Position numbers and translations under genes: made by a program. Of a DNA stretch of 64,000 nt, positions 45,226 through 57,106 are shown one piece after another. The notes below the pieces were generated by a model. The model saw nothing but the letters and a program-made list of their open reading frames with translations, ran no database searches and was not told where the DNA came from. The stretch comes from Bretschneidera sinensis (taxonomy: Eukaryota > Streptophyta > Magnoliopsida > Brassicales > Akaniaceae). Numbering within the stretch: position 1 is the stretch's first letter; each line of letters starts with the position of its first letter. The DNA lies in NCBI GenBank assembly GCA_023935145.1, contig CM043698.1, forward strand, positions 81,982,001 through 82,046,000. Direction: 5' to 3'.

Positions 45226-45910
45226 TGATGAATTTTTTCATTTAAAATCCACCTATTCATATTTTAGGCAAAAAATACAACCAAAACAGTTAAATAGGAA
45301 AAACAAACAAAGAGAAAGAACACCAAGAATTAATGTGATTCAGCAACCTCTTTGCCTACGTCCACTAGCAAATCTACAGCTTTATTAATTTTCAATTATA
45401 ACTTTAGGAAGAGCAAAGTTGTTAAACTCTCATTACCTCACAACCCTAAAGCCCCAATACAACCAAAACTCTCAATCTAACTCTAGTTGTAAGTGCCCTT
45501 TCTACTTGACAACTAAAAACCCCAATACAACCAAAGCTCTAATCTTAGCTCCAGTAGTAAATCCCTCTAGTTTATAATGTATGTAGGAATTATGAGTATG
45601 CCTCAAACATTCTCTAGGTTCTCCTTTATATATAAAATATTTTCATTATACTATTAGGAAAAGAACAACAACAACATAGTAAACTACTACTACTACTAAA
45701 ACAAGCAATAATCCAATAAGAAACTACTACAACTCATATTAGAACAAATAACTATAAAAGCTATGTTTGGTTTCCTTTTTAAGTCAACTTAAAACAAGTT
45801 GACTTAAATAGATTAAAGACAATTTTGAAACCAAACATTTTAAAAGTGAGAAACCACTTTTCTCAAACCAATTAAAGATCTTCTACGAGAATTGAGTCAA
45901 AATTCTAACA
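45226..45910 (-). repeat. 5' LTR of copy C
   Basis: 685 bp, on the plus strand TGATGAATTTTTTC...AAATTCTAACA, enlarged by a roughly 80-bp MITE. Confidence 0.75.
45760..45840. mobile_element. Tiny MITE inside the copy C LTR
   Basis: About 80 bp with perfect inverted ends TGTTTGGTTTC and GAAACCAAACA and an inner palindrome AAGTCAACTT...AAGTTGACTT. It is absent from the matching position of the other family LTRs. TAAAA-like sequence flanks both sides. Confidence 0.65.
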
Positions 45911-46039
45911 TTATTTAAAACAAAATTTTATACCAAACACTACCCTATTTAATAAATTTTTTTATACCAAACTGTTAGTAGAGTAAGGTAAGGATTGAGT
46001 GATTTATCTATCCTATCCACCATACCCAACATAGCCTAA

Positions 46040-46588
46040 AAAGATTTAGGGGCATGGTGTGGTGCACATTTAAACCAAGTTAAACACTGTCCATACAAAT
46101 TCCAAGTGTCAGATTAAGAAGAGAGAAGGCGTATTCCTTTTTTAGATTAGCTTTGTAGGAGAAGAAAGAGTATATTTTCTCTTTTGGCCGGAAGTAAAGA
46201 TGCGTATCCTTCATCTTTGGAAACATCACAATATAAAAAATAAAAAAAAGAAGTAGAAATTTGGTTGATGCAAGAAAACCCAATAAACTAGGGGTAACTA
46301 ATTTGCCAACCCACTACACAATTTACACACCTTGTGACTCTCTCTGTAAACTGCTCGTAGAGAAAACATATGTAAGATTTTTTAGTTGGTTCAAGTTTCA
46401 ATTATTTATTTTTATTAGTTAAAAATTTTATTAATAATTTTAAAATTTTTATTAGTAATTTTAATTTTTAAATCTCACATTTATATTGATGTTATTAATA
46501 AAATTTTTTAAAATTATCAATAAAATTTTTAAAGCCAGAGAACAAAACATAAAATAGTAGTAAAATACAATATTGCTCTGCCTTTGAG
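46040..46588. other. 5' flank of the PSY gene
   Basis: Upstream of the PSY start codon. AT-rich inverted stretches (about 46400-46540, ATTTTTATTA/TAATAAAATT motifs). No confident TATA box or other gene. Confidence 0.4.
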
Positions 46589-46938
46589 ATGGCTGGTGTT
46601 ATTCTTTGGGTGATATGTCCCAAAGAGAATGCCACCACTTTGCTTAGTTTGATACCAAGAAATGGCAGACAAAGGGTGCCCAACTTTGTGCTCAGGGCTG
46701 AATTTTTCAACAGAGGTCTCAGCTTTTTCAAGCGTTGTAGCAAACCCAGCAAGATCTTCAGAGGAGAAGGTCTATGAGAAGCAGGCTGCTCTGGTGAGAG
46801 AACAGAGGGGAGAGAGATCTTTGGATGTGACGAAACCAGTTGAAAAAACTGATGGTGCCTCCAGTTGGGATCTGTTGAATGAGTCCTATGATAGGTGCGG
46901 TGAGGTCTGTGCTGACTATGCCAGGACTTTTTACTTGG
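46589..46938 (+). pseudogene. PSY: PSY exon 1
   Basis: Starts MAGVILWVICPKENATTLLS, a PSY transit-peptide start (M-S-G-V-V-L-W-V-x-x-P-K-E). The reading frame then shifts by one near 46690-46710 to [20 protein letters not shown]. It ends [23 protein letters not shown], the conserved exon 1 end, with donor G/gtactt. Confidence 0.85.
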
Positions 46939-47738
46939 GTACTTGCTCTTTTAGCCCATCTCTCTCTATTTCTCTCTTTCTATGGCTCTTTGTTACTCTT
47001 TAGTTATCAAATGTTTTGGTTAATTATTTATTTGGGTTCAAGTGATTTTCTGAGTATTATATATACCTAGAAATTTAAATCTGCAGTTGATGAGCATTTA
47101 TGTTTTCATAATACTTGTCAACAAATTCACTTCTGGGGTTAACTTACCCCCTTCTTATTTAATTGTCCTTGTTCTTTTGCCTTTTTTTATTTGTTTCCTT
47201 GTGATTAACTTGCTTGGTTTCTCTGAAAATGAAATAAAAGAAAAGCTAATTTAGACTCTATAGTGATTACTGACCAATTTAGTCCATGTAGTTGCTGAAT
47301 ATTATGCAAAGAACTTCAGTGGTGATTGACTTTTGTAAAGGAAGAAATATAAAATTGATGTATGAGATTTGAATCTAACAGTACAATGGGCTTGCCTCCA
47401 ATTTGAGCATCTTGTTGGTTTGTATATTAACATTTCATTTGGGGTGGAAGATTTGGAACCATTGAATTAGAAGTTCAAGGTTTTACTTTATGATTATTTC
47501 AGCGAAACATGGGTTGAGGATTCTCAAATTTGGGTATAAATTGTAGTCTAGCTAATTATCTTTACCAAGTGAAATGGCCTAGATGGATACCATGGCCAAA
47601 AGTATGTTCTTTTAATTTAGAATAGAAATTTAACTTATAAATTGCTGTTGTTATTATCTTTTACAGTTTTACAAATTTGATGCATCTCAATCGGTGAAGT
47701 ACAACTTAACTAAGCTTTCCCCCTCTTGCAATTGTCAG

Positions 47739-47789
47739 GTACATTACTCATGACACCACAGCCGCGAAGAGCTGTCTGGGCAATTTATG
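47739..47789 (+). pseudogene. PSY: PSY exon 2
   Basis: 51 bp, the usual PSY exon 2 size: TLLMTPQPRRAVWAIY. Relatives read T-P-E-R-R-R/K; here P-Q-P-R-R. Acceptor attgtcag and donor G/gtaagc are intact. Confidence 0.88.
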
Positions 47790-48593
47790 GTAAGCTTGCT
47801 TTCTCTCATTCATCTGGCAAACTGGCTTTTTTCTGTCATGTTTGTGGTTCACATTATTTTCGTACCAAGTGGGCATGTGACAATCTAGCATCATTTAATT
47901 TGTTTTTTGGATGCATTTGTGGGTGAAGTGGACATCACATCCCCATGGTTATTTACCAAGTCAAATACGTTTTTTCACAGCATATGGTTAGGTAAAAATG
48001 TAATTATTTTTACAAATTAACGACATTATTTCCACTTTTATTTGGTCATTTGAATTTTCTTCATGTTTGGATTGAGGGGAAAGAAAGAAAATGAGGGGAT
48101 CATGTACCATGTTGTTTGGGAGTTTTTTTAATGAAAAAGAGAGGATTTGGTAGGAGAGTAAAGGAGAGAAAATGGGAGAATTTTGGGGGGGTGGGGTTGG
48201 GGTGGTTACTCTATTCTTTCCTTTCCCCTCCTCTACCTTATTCCAAACATATCCTTTCTGTTTTCTTTACTTTTTTTGGGGGAGGGGGCGAAAAGGTACT
48301 AATCAAATCTATTATATGCGAGTGCTTTGTGGCTTGAAATACTATGCAATACCTTTCTGGTTTCAGAAGATATCAACATTAAAAAATAATTGGGATTCTG
48401 TTTATACAATTGTATTTTAGTTTATTTGTACGCTTTAAGAAATTAATTTGCGATAAAAGTACAGCAAAGAGTTTCACCATAGATAGGATTCCAATTGGTA
48501 ACATTTCCAAGATGTTGTTTGTTCTCTCATCGAAGCTTTGAGATAACTGGATGTTTAATGTTGGTACTTGAATTAGTGTTTTTGGTTCTGCAG

Positions 48594-48763
48594 TGTTGTG
48601 TAGGACTGATGAGCTTGTGGATGGACCTAATGCTGCACATATCACACCCAAGGCTCTCGACAGATGGGATAAAAGATTAAATGACCTTTTTGAAGGTCAC
48701 CCGTATGATATGTTTGATGCTGCTTTATCTGATACCGTCTCAAAGTACCCTGTCGATATACAG
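48594..48763 (+). pseudogene. PSY: PSY exon 3
   Basis: 170 bp against the usual 173. [25 protein letters not shown]...[20 protein letters not shown]. One codon is lost and Trp is changed to Leu just before the D-E-L-V-D substrate-binding motif. Splice sites intact. Confidence 0.88.
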
Positions 48764-48857
48764 GTAACACTCAACATTGGCTACACTTATTTGAATCTTA
48801 GCTAGTATGACCTTGTGAGCCAGAACCAACCAATTAACCAAAAGTTTCTTTGGGCAG

Positions 48858-49092
48858 CCCTTCAAGGACATGATTGAAGGAATGAGGTTAGACTTAAGGA
48901 AATCAAGATACATGAACTTTGATGAGCTCTACCTCTATTGCTATTATGTTGCCGGCACAGTGGGGCTAATGAATGTTCCTGTCATGGGGATTGCACCAGA
49001 ATCAAAGGCTTCAACAGAGGGTGTCTACAATGCTGCCTTAGCTCTTGGGATTGCTAATCAGCTCACTAATATACTGAGAGACGTTGGTGAAG
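48858..49092 (+). pseudogene. PSY: PSY exon 4, donor lost
   Basis: [37 protein letters not shown]...[19 protein letters not shown]. The coding part is clean and the second Asp-rich motif (N-I-L-R-D-V-G-E) is present up to the exon border. The exon end GAAG is followed by aatta, so the GT donor is missing. Confidence 0.88.
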
Positions 49093-49329
49093 AATTAAGT
49101 TTCCTAATTTTGCCAAAAATTATCAAAATTGCCTAATTTTGCCAAAATTATCAAAATGACACTAGCCACTTGTACTCACAAGAGAAGCCTTAGGACTTAT
49201 TATTTAGTTAATTCATCAAATGGGTATCTCTGAATCATCAAATTGGATTTTGGTTCTACTTGACCTTTTCTATAAGTAGATTCATGGCTTCAAATCAATA
49301 TTTTGAAGAACAATACAAAATGAGTTTAG

Positions 49330-49424
49330 TTCCATTTTTATACAGGCACCCGAGTACCCTTTTTTTTTTTTTTTTCTCTTTGAATCTTACGTTGTATTTA
49401 GAAGAACAATACAAAACGAGTTTA
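49330..49424. repeat. PSY: Tandem duplicate in PSY intron 4 at the CACTA target
   Basis: The stretch with gaagaacaatacaaaa, gagtttagttccattttt, acaggcaccc and ctctttgaatcttacgtt occurs once at about 49303-49400 and again starting at 49401. The second copy is cut by the CACTA element and resumes at 59974 (gttccattttt...ctctttgaatcttacgtt). Confidence 0.75.
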
Positions 49425-49690
49425 CAATACAAGATAAATTGTCAGCGCTGGCATTTTTTTTTGCATATTCCGGCGCTTAAAAGCGCCGCAATATGAATTT
49501 CTGGCGCTTTTTACAAGCGTCGGATCAAGTGCAGGAACGTGCGGTGTCGAAACGCAAATACTGGCGTTTTGAAGAAGCACCGCAATATGCATATTTTTCC
49601 GACGCTTTGAAGCGTCGGTATATAGCGGCACTTCCAAGCGCCGGTATGTAGCGGCACTTCCAAGCGCCGGTATATAAGCGCCGCGAAAAA
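49425..49690. repeat. Left terminal and subterminal repeats of CACTA
   Basis: Terminal repeat then at least six direct or inverted GGCGCTT / AAGCGCCG motifs within 240 bp, for example CCGGCGCTTAAAAGCGCCG and the CACTTCCAAGCGCCGGTATA pair. In CACTA elements such motifs bind the TNPA protein. Confidence 0.88.
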
Positions 49691-50094
49691 TACAGTTTCT
49701 TCCCACCACAAAATGAATTTCGGTTTTAATTATGTTTTTTTAACTTTGACTTAAATATCAACATACATTCTATATGCAAATGTTCTTCGAAATATAAAAT
49801 GCATCATCCATAAAAATTCATTCAGTCAACATAAACGTCTTATTTACACAAAAAACAGTCATAGTTCATATATAAAATTCATACAAAAAAAAAAGTAATG
49901 GAAATGTAGTATGAAAAATTATTTTAGCATCACAAAATCAATCATGAGGTCCTCTATTAGCCAAATGCTATAGTAAAGACTTCAGCTCATCCATTTGGGA
50001 TTGCATATTATTTATTTGATCATCGTGTCTCGTCGTTATTTATTGAATTTGTTGCGCACGCTGTTGATTGTTTTCTTCTATTTGTGCTCTCAAA

Positions 50095-52947
50095 CTATTT
50101 CTCTTCAGCATAGCCTCTATGGTATCCCATATCGTTCCTTATTTGAGATGAAAGCCCAAACACAGCAGAGGGTGTAACTCCAAAACCCTGACCTCGGACA
50201 CGACCGGAACTCTCTTCACCCATAAGTTCGGTGAAGACTTCATTTTGTATTGCTAAATTATTGCTAGCATCAGAGGATCCTGAAGCTGCAACAAGTTCAA
50301 CAACACGAGCTTCAGCTGTCACCTACAATTAAGAAACAATAAAGATTAAACTCCGCCGAATATTTAGTAGCTAATAACAGTGCAATATACATAAAACAAA
50401 ATGTGTTTATCATATTTTATAGAAAAACGGGTAGAATTTCCATTATTTTTGCATAATACCTCCTGCGAAAGAAAAACAAATATACTATCCAAGCCGAATA
50501 TTTAGTAGCTAATAACAGCGCAATATACATAAAACAAAATGTGTTTAACATATTTTATAGAAAAACAGGCAGAATTTCCCCTATTTTTTCATAAAACCTC
50601 TTGCGAAAGAAAAACAAATATACAATCCAAGCCGAATATTTAGTAGCTAATAACAGCGTAATATACATAAAACAAAATGTGTTTATCATATTTTATAGAA
50701 AAACAGACAAAATTTCCCCTATTTTTTCATAAAACCTCTTGCGAAAGAAAAACAAATATACAATCCAAGCCGAATATTTAGTAGCTAATAACAGCGCAAT
50801 ATATATAAAACAAAATGTGTTTATCATATTTTATAGAAAAACAGGCAGAATTTCCCATATTTTTTCATAAAACCTCTTGTGAAAGAAAAACAAATATACA
50901 ATCCAAGCAATGTACCTAATTTAGACAAGATGTGCAAAGCAACAAAGTATCATCTACGCTCGTCGATGGTCACCACCATACAAAATCATCCCACTTTTAT
51001 CAACACAACTCCAAAAGTGTAACTAGGATATCATTTTTACCTTCAAAGCATAAAATCTTCACCATACATTCAGCTTCCTTTGTTTAGTACATAAAATCTT
51101 CACCATACATAAAATTTGTTTAGTACTAATCTAGTTCGGAAAAAAATGAAAAGCATGATCAAGTTCCCAACCTCACCTGCTGCCAATCAAACACATTTAC
51201 TGATCTAAGATTCAGATCTATATCTAATTAGTAATTAAAGAAAGAACTATTGATCATTAAGGTTACGTAGAAAACGGATCATATTTCAAACACAGCTCTA
51301 ATATATATGTTAGGATCACATTACCCAACAGATTAATCCTAAAGGCACAAGAACCAGACAGATGTATTCCTCTAGCACCAAGGGAGTACTACATGTGTAC
51401 ACAACAAAAGGACCATTTACAAAAACAAGAGAGTATGTTAATGAAGTCTATGAAGTCATCCTCATTTAAAAAATAATAATAACATCAAAATTTTGGGTCA
51501 AAAATATTTTATCACCCTTCCTTGATGAAAGCTATATATTTCTTAACTTAATTGAAGGCTCTCTTCTTTCTTTCATTCCACATCAAGTGAAAATAGGAAG
51601 GAATAAAAAAAATTTAGGTTTTTCTCCTATTTTTAAAGATGTTCAACTTACCATAAATTGTCGTGATGCATCATCAATAAAAGTCCCATCCTTGCGTTTA
51701 TGAGTTTCAGCAAAAAAACTCTATGTGCCCGGGCTCATTCCCATGTGTCATCTCCTACTATGTATGGAAAGAGATCAAATTGTGACAGTGACATCTTAAA
51801 TGAAAGATTGGATTAATAAAGCAAATTAACTTATATATTCATCCTGTCGTCTAGCAAAACTCTTTGAACCAGATGTGTGAGGACATTGTTGTCTTTTACG
51901 TGCCGCTGTCCCTATAGTCGAATATTTCTACACCAATAATAAATCAATTGAATAATCAGTCTTTAATAGAAAAATAGAAACAATGAGAATCCAAATGAAC
52001 ATTATTGTCTTAAAACAACCTCACTCTGGTCAGAGAACCAGTAGTTCACCAGTTGCTTCCACTAGTCTTGATCTACGCCTTTTGGAACATCATTGCTCAA
52101 AACTTGTTGTTTCGTTTTGTTCCTAACGTAGTCCCTTTTCAGTACATATCGGTAGTCCCTCCATTTTTCCCCTATCATCCTCAACAAAATGTTGTCTATC
52201 GCCTCAATCGTAGGGTAATGGAACTTCCTCTACCACACAGAAAGGAAATCAATGTCAAATAAGCATTATTGGTGTTAGGGATTATGCATGTACAACACAA
52301 CGAATAAACAAAAACAAAAAGAGAGATTGGAGGCAATCAATGGTTATTAAGTTGTTACTTACTCGAATCAATATAACAAGGTCCTTCTTGTAGCTAGAAG
52401 GGACCTTCTTCCAATTCGTGTAATTAAGCGGACAAAGGTTCCCTCTCTTCGCTACCTTGCCCAACTAGCTACTTAACATTTGGCCACCTTTCTTAATAGG
52501 TTGATGACGTGCATTGAAGTGGACCACAATTTTTTCCCCACGTTCAAGGGACCACACTTGTGAGGTTCTCAAGACACGTGTCTGCTTCCTCACCCTCCCT
52601 TCAGAATCTATACATTGAAAACATAAATTATATAATTAGTATAACAATGTGGTATCAAACTAGTTATAGATAGAATGTATTCTAATATAGAAATTACCAA
52701 TTAACTTGTATTGTTCACTATCATTGTGCTCACTTCCCGATGTTATTGGATCGGTCTCAGAATCAGTTTGCGTGTCATGATCATCATCAAGGTGATAGTC
52801 ATGCTCATGGTGAATATCTTCTTGATGGTGTGAAGACTCAGCTGCATACTGGTTTGACATGTTATCTCTAACCGATGGAGGGATATTTTTTGACCTATAC
52901 ATCTTGCAATCTGTAGAGATAAAAACATTAGAATGGTTATATCTCAC
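50095..52947 (-). pseudogene. Second CACTA transposase-like gene (Transposase_24 type)
   Basis: Probable exons on the minus strand. About 52947-52690 is acidic and His-rich (SSHHQEDIHHEHDYHLDDDHD). About 52610-52370 reads VWSLERGEKIVVHFNARHQP IKKG then KVAKRGNLCPLNYTNWKKVP SSYK. About 52255-52020 has YVLKRDYVRNKTKQQVL and KQLVNYWFSDQSE. About 51930-51830 has CPHTSGSKSFARRQDEY. A piece near 51690 reads FAETHKRKDGTFIDDASRQF M, and 50322-50095 has GRVRGQGFGVTPSAVFG. This block order is that of plant Ptta/En-Spm Transposase_24 proteins. TAG stops at 52465-52467, 52230-52232 and 52062-52064. Splice sites between blocks were only partly checked. Confidence 0.65.
50355..50906. repeat. 138-bp tandem repeat, four copies
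   Basis: Units start at 50355, 50493, 50631 and 50769, each GCCGAATATTTAGTAGCTAA...GAAAAACAAATATAC, with few differences. They lie in a presumed intron of the second transposase-like gene. Confidence 0.88.
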
Positions 52948-53318
52948 ACTATCAAAAATACATTAAAAGTTAACAAGAATTAGAATAACCACACCTGAAA
53001 GATAGGAATGGTCAAGGGGTCGCCACAAATGCAGCAATCAATAACTTCTGAGTACCTGAAAAGTTATGAACAAATAAGTGATTCAAATTGGATTTAAAGA
53101 ACAAACAATAATCAATGATACAACCAAAACAGAAATTTACGACAGTCTAAACTAGCATTCCACAAACTGTACGCAAAAAAGTTCAGGACTCTTGTTAAGT
53201 GTGATACAAAGCAACAATAATCCGATAGATTACAATAAAACCTTACAAAACTCGTTGACACACATGTCCATCACATAAATACACATCCAAATATAATTAC
53301 ATGAAAATGCACATAAGA

Positions 53319-56300
53319 TTAGTTGGTATCTTCATCAATGTCCATCCTAGCCCAAGTTGAGATACAATCTAATTGATCGTCTACCACTACATTAGAAGGT
53401 ATGCACTGATTGTAAGTGTCGTCATCCTCTTCCTGTCTTTTTTCCCCCATTTCATATAGGTCCCTTGGCTTCGTGATCACAACATGATACCATTCCTTCA
53501 TTGTTGGGTCTTGCACATAAAACACTTGCTTCGCTTGAGATGAAAGTACGAGCGAGTCATCCTTCAATAACTGACCAGTGTGTATTAACCTATTCAAGTT
53601 CACAAGAATGCAACCACTTGCATATTTCTTTAAACCCCTGGGTGAATTAATATCCACCCAATCACAACGGAACAACACAATCTTAAACGTCCCATAGTAA
53701 TCCAGCTCGATGATATCGTTGAGCACACCATAATACATTTTGTCATCCACTTCAACCATCACTCCCGAATTTTGAGATTGTCTACACCTCTCACGTTCCT
53801 TTGTGTGGAATTTAAAGCCGTTGATGTTGAATCCATTGAATCTCCTAATAACTTTATTTGGACCTCGAGCAAAGGCAATTAGTTCATCTGAATAATTGTT
53901 ATCCACCATCCATGGCACCTAAACATTTTCCAACAATTAATATGAGACAACAACATTCAATGTTTTATTTATAACACTTATAGAAATCGAAGACTCTTGT
54001 TATTATGTCTAACCTGCCTCATAAGCCATGAGGGAAATTTCTCAACCAACCATTTTTGTTCGAAACTTTGTATTGGTCGATTGGAACGGTTGGTTAGCCT
54101 TTGAGCAGCCAAAAATGAGCTGCAATAATTGATGTTTTTATGTAACTGTTAGCCATCACAGTGCTAACAACAAGTAATAAAAACTCAATTTAAACACATG
54201 ATACCATATTAAGTTCTTTTATTGATACTAACCTACGAAGGTCAGAAAATTTATCATTATGGAGCAACACAAAACGATGTGCTTGAGCCAATGACATGTC
54301 ATCGAGCTCAACACTCACAATCTTTCTCATTATCCGTCCACCAGAGGAAAACATGTATTCATCCAGAAAATTTATAGTATTATTGTTCCTTTGGGGACGG
54401 TTGAATCTTGTCTCTACACCTTTGAAGTATTGGGAGCAATATGTTAGACATTCTTCCCCATTGTACCCTTCAGCAATTGACCCCTCGGGTCGACTTCTAT
54501 TACGTACGTAAGATTTCAAGCGCACTAAATACCTTGCGAAGCCAAAAAATTAAAGATTAATTAAGTATCCAATATATAACAAAAAAAACAAAGTGCACAA
54601 AATAGCTTTGAACATCTAACCTCTCAACAGGATACATCCACCTGTAGTGTACGAGACCCCCAAGTCTAGCCTCGGAGGCTAAGTGAATGATAAGATGAAC
54701 CATAATGGTAAAGAAACCCAAGGGGAATATTTTCTCCAAATGGCAGAGTGTCAAAGCAACACGCGACTCCAATAAGTCAAGCTCATGGGGATCAAGAGCT
54801 TTAGAGCATAAAGCGTTGAAAAATGATGATAACTCAGACACAACTGCTAGAACATGTCTAGGCAAAGATGCTCTTAAGGAAATCGGAAGGATTTCTTGCA
54901 TCAATATGTGATCGTCATGACTCTTTAAGTTTAACAGCTTACGATCCTTTAGGTTGACACATCTCAAGATGTTTGATGCATACCCATCAGGAACTTTAAG
55001 ATTTGCCAAAACTATCAAGAAATTCTGCTTCTCCTTCGTGGACATAGTGTAGCATGCTGGAGGCGAGTGGTCTTTTCCCTTAGGAAGAACAACTAAATGG
55101 GTCCTAATACCAATTTCCTCGATATCGCGGCATGCCTTCTTATTATCTTTAGTCTTACCATCTATATTCAATATTGTTCCAATCAAATTATCACATACAT
55201 TCTTCTCTATATGCGTCACATCTAAATTATGACGTAATAGATTGCTATTCCAATATGGTAACTAAAAAAAAATGCTTCTTTTTTTCTACACCGTATCTAC
55301 AACTCCCTCATCCATGGGAATATCCTCATTATCAACATTTTCAAGAAAATCGTCCACACCCTCAAAAAGGTTATCAACTTCATCCACCAGCACTTGCCCC
55401 GTAAAGGCACCAACATCTTTTCTTGCCCTCTTCTTAGAAGGCTTCGAGGTTTTACCATAGCTATAGTTTCCACCCTCTAGTTGTCTTAAAACATCGTGCC
55501 TAGATGGTGGAACAGGAGCAGATCCCAACTCTATGGTGCCATCAAACTGATCCTTTTGAAAACGAAACTCATGGTTTTCTGCTAACCATTGACGATGACC
55601 CATATAGCAAAACTTTCCCCCTTGCTTTAACCATACAGAATGCGTAGATTCCCCACAACATGGACAAGCAACCCGCCCCTTGGTGCTCCAACCAGATAAG
55701 TTTGCATAGGCTGAAAAATCATTAATGGTCCAAAGAAGAGAAGCGCAAAACTTAAAGCTTTGATTTGTGGACGCATCAAATGCATCAACACCATCCCATA
55801 ATTGTTTCAACTCTTCAATTAGAGGCTGCAAAAAGATATCAATATCATTACCAGGGCTTCTCTCACCAGGAATCACCATTGAAAGGATGAAGGATGTTTG
55901 CTTCATGCAAAGCCATGGTGGCAAGTTGTATGGGACCAAAAGAACGGGCTATGTGCTATAGGTTGAACTCATTGTTCGAAAGGGATTGAACTCGTCACTA
56001 GCTAAGCCAAGCCTAACACTTCGAGGATCAGCTGCAAAATCGAGATACAATCTATCCAATTCATTCCATGCTAATCCATCCACAGGGTGTCTTAAAATCC
56101 CATCCTTTGTCTGATCTTTGTCTTGCCATCTCGTCAACGAAGCCGTTTTAGATGACATATATATCCTCTTCAATCTCGGTATTAGTGGAAAATAACGCAA
56201 TACCTTAGCTGGCTTTTTCTTTTTCTATTGACAATCCATCTCATTCAACGGATCCTCATCATCATCTGTGTTTTTGACCCACCATGCCACGCCACACGCA

Positions 56301-57106
56301 TGACAAAATTCATCATTCAAATGCTTACCCCAATACAGTGTGCAGTCATTACGACAAACATGAATCTTCTCATACCCAAGACCCAATCCTTTGATAATCT
56401 TCATGGCTTCATAATAATTTGATGGCAATGGTGCACACATTGGAAATGCCATGTTGATAAACTCAAGCAACATAGTCAGAGATTTGCCAGACCACCCATT
56501 CAAACATTTGAGGTGTAGTAAATATAACATGAAACTTAACTTTGTGAAATTCTGACAACCCAGATAAAGTTCAGTATCGTAATCTTTCATCAAGTTGCGA
56601 TACTGAGTCGTCTCATCAATAGCAGAACGAAATGGATGTTTGACGTCTGAAGGATCACCACAATTATTGAACTCAAACCCACAATGAGCCTGTTGCTCTT
56701 CACCATGCTCATTTGAAGATCCCACTTCGATTCCTAAACTTAACGGTTCATTGTTTGAGTTTTCACAAGTAACCTGGAAGGCACCTCGGAGCAAACCCAA
56801 CACGTCATCTCGTCCCATGAAGCCACCTGGAACACTAGTGGGTTGTGAACTAGTGTGAGGGTAGTCTATACGAGAGACTTTTTCCCCATGAAAAACCCAC
56901 TCGGTGTAACCGGGACTAAACCAATTATACAGTAGATGCTCATGAACAATTTCTGGTCCGAATGAATAATAATTACCACATCTCCTACATGGATAAACAA
57001 TACTACCACGAGCACAAGCTTTCTGACATGCAAATCTAATGAAGTTTGCAACACCATCCATATAGGCTTTACTCGACCTCGGTTTATCTATCCAACTTTT
57101 ATCCAT
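53319..57106 (-). pseudogene. TNP2-like CACTA transposase, nearly intact
   Basis: Four exons join in phase: 57106-54621, 54532-54233, 54119-54014 and 53918-53319 (1164 codons). The N-terminal transposase-associated domain is MDKSWIDKPRSSKAYMDGV...CPCRRCGN-like (YPCRRCGNYYSF). The TNP2 core (Transposase_21) includes RYFPLIPRLKRIYMSSKTAS, VRLGLASDEFNPF, VPYNLPPWLCMK and FSAYANLSGWSTKGRVACPC CG. DUF4218 follows (LPRHVLAVVSELSSFFNALC, then VHYRWMYPVER/YLVRLKSYVRNRSRPEGSIA EGY). The last exon is a DUF4216 domain (YYGVLNDIIELDYYGTFKIV LFRCDWVD). The only lesions seen are four in-frame TAG codons, at 56225-56227, 55949-55951, 55286-55288 and 55262-55264. No frameshift is visible. Confidence 0.85.

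Larger units (their letters stand above)
44163..45910 (-). mobile_element. Gag-protease-derived LTR element, copy C
   Basis: The 5' LTR is at 45226-45910 and the internally deleted 3' LTR at 44163-44328. The primer-binding site on the minus strand is AGCGATATCAGAG, very similar to the decayed site of copy B. The internal 0.9 kb keeps frames shared with copy B. No pol domains. It is nested in the Tourist-like element. Confidence 0.75.
43875..46036. mobile_element. Tourist/PIF-Harbinger-like element split by an LTR element
   Basis: Left end GGTCATGTTTGATGATTTGG, right end on the other strand GGCTATGTTGGGTATGGTGG, both flanked by TAA (43872-43874 and 46037-46039), the 3-bp target typical of PIF/Harbinger. 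Without the inner LTR element (44163-45910) it is about 0.41 kb and non-coding, so MITE-like. Confidence 0.55.

Noticed and set aside
53319..57106. Amber-only stops as evidence of stop-codon reassignment or readthrough
   Set aside because: Nuclear plant genes do not reassign TAG, and copia II in the same window decays by other stops; methylation-linked C-to-T change is simpler.
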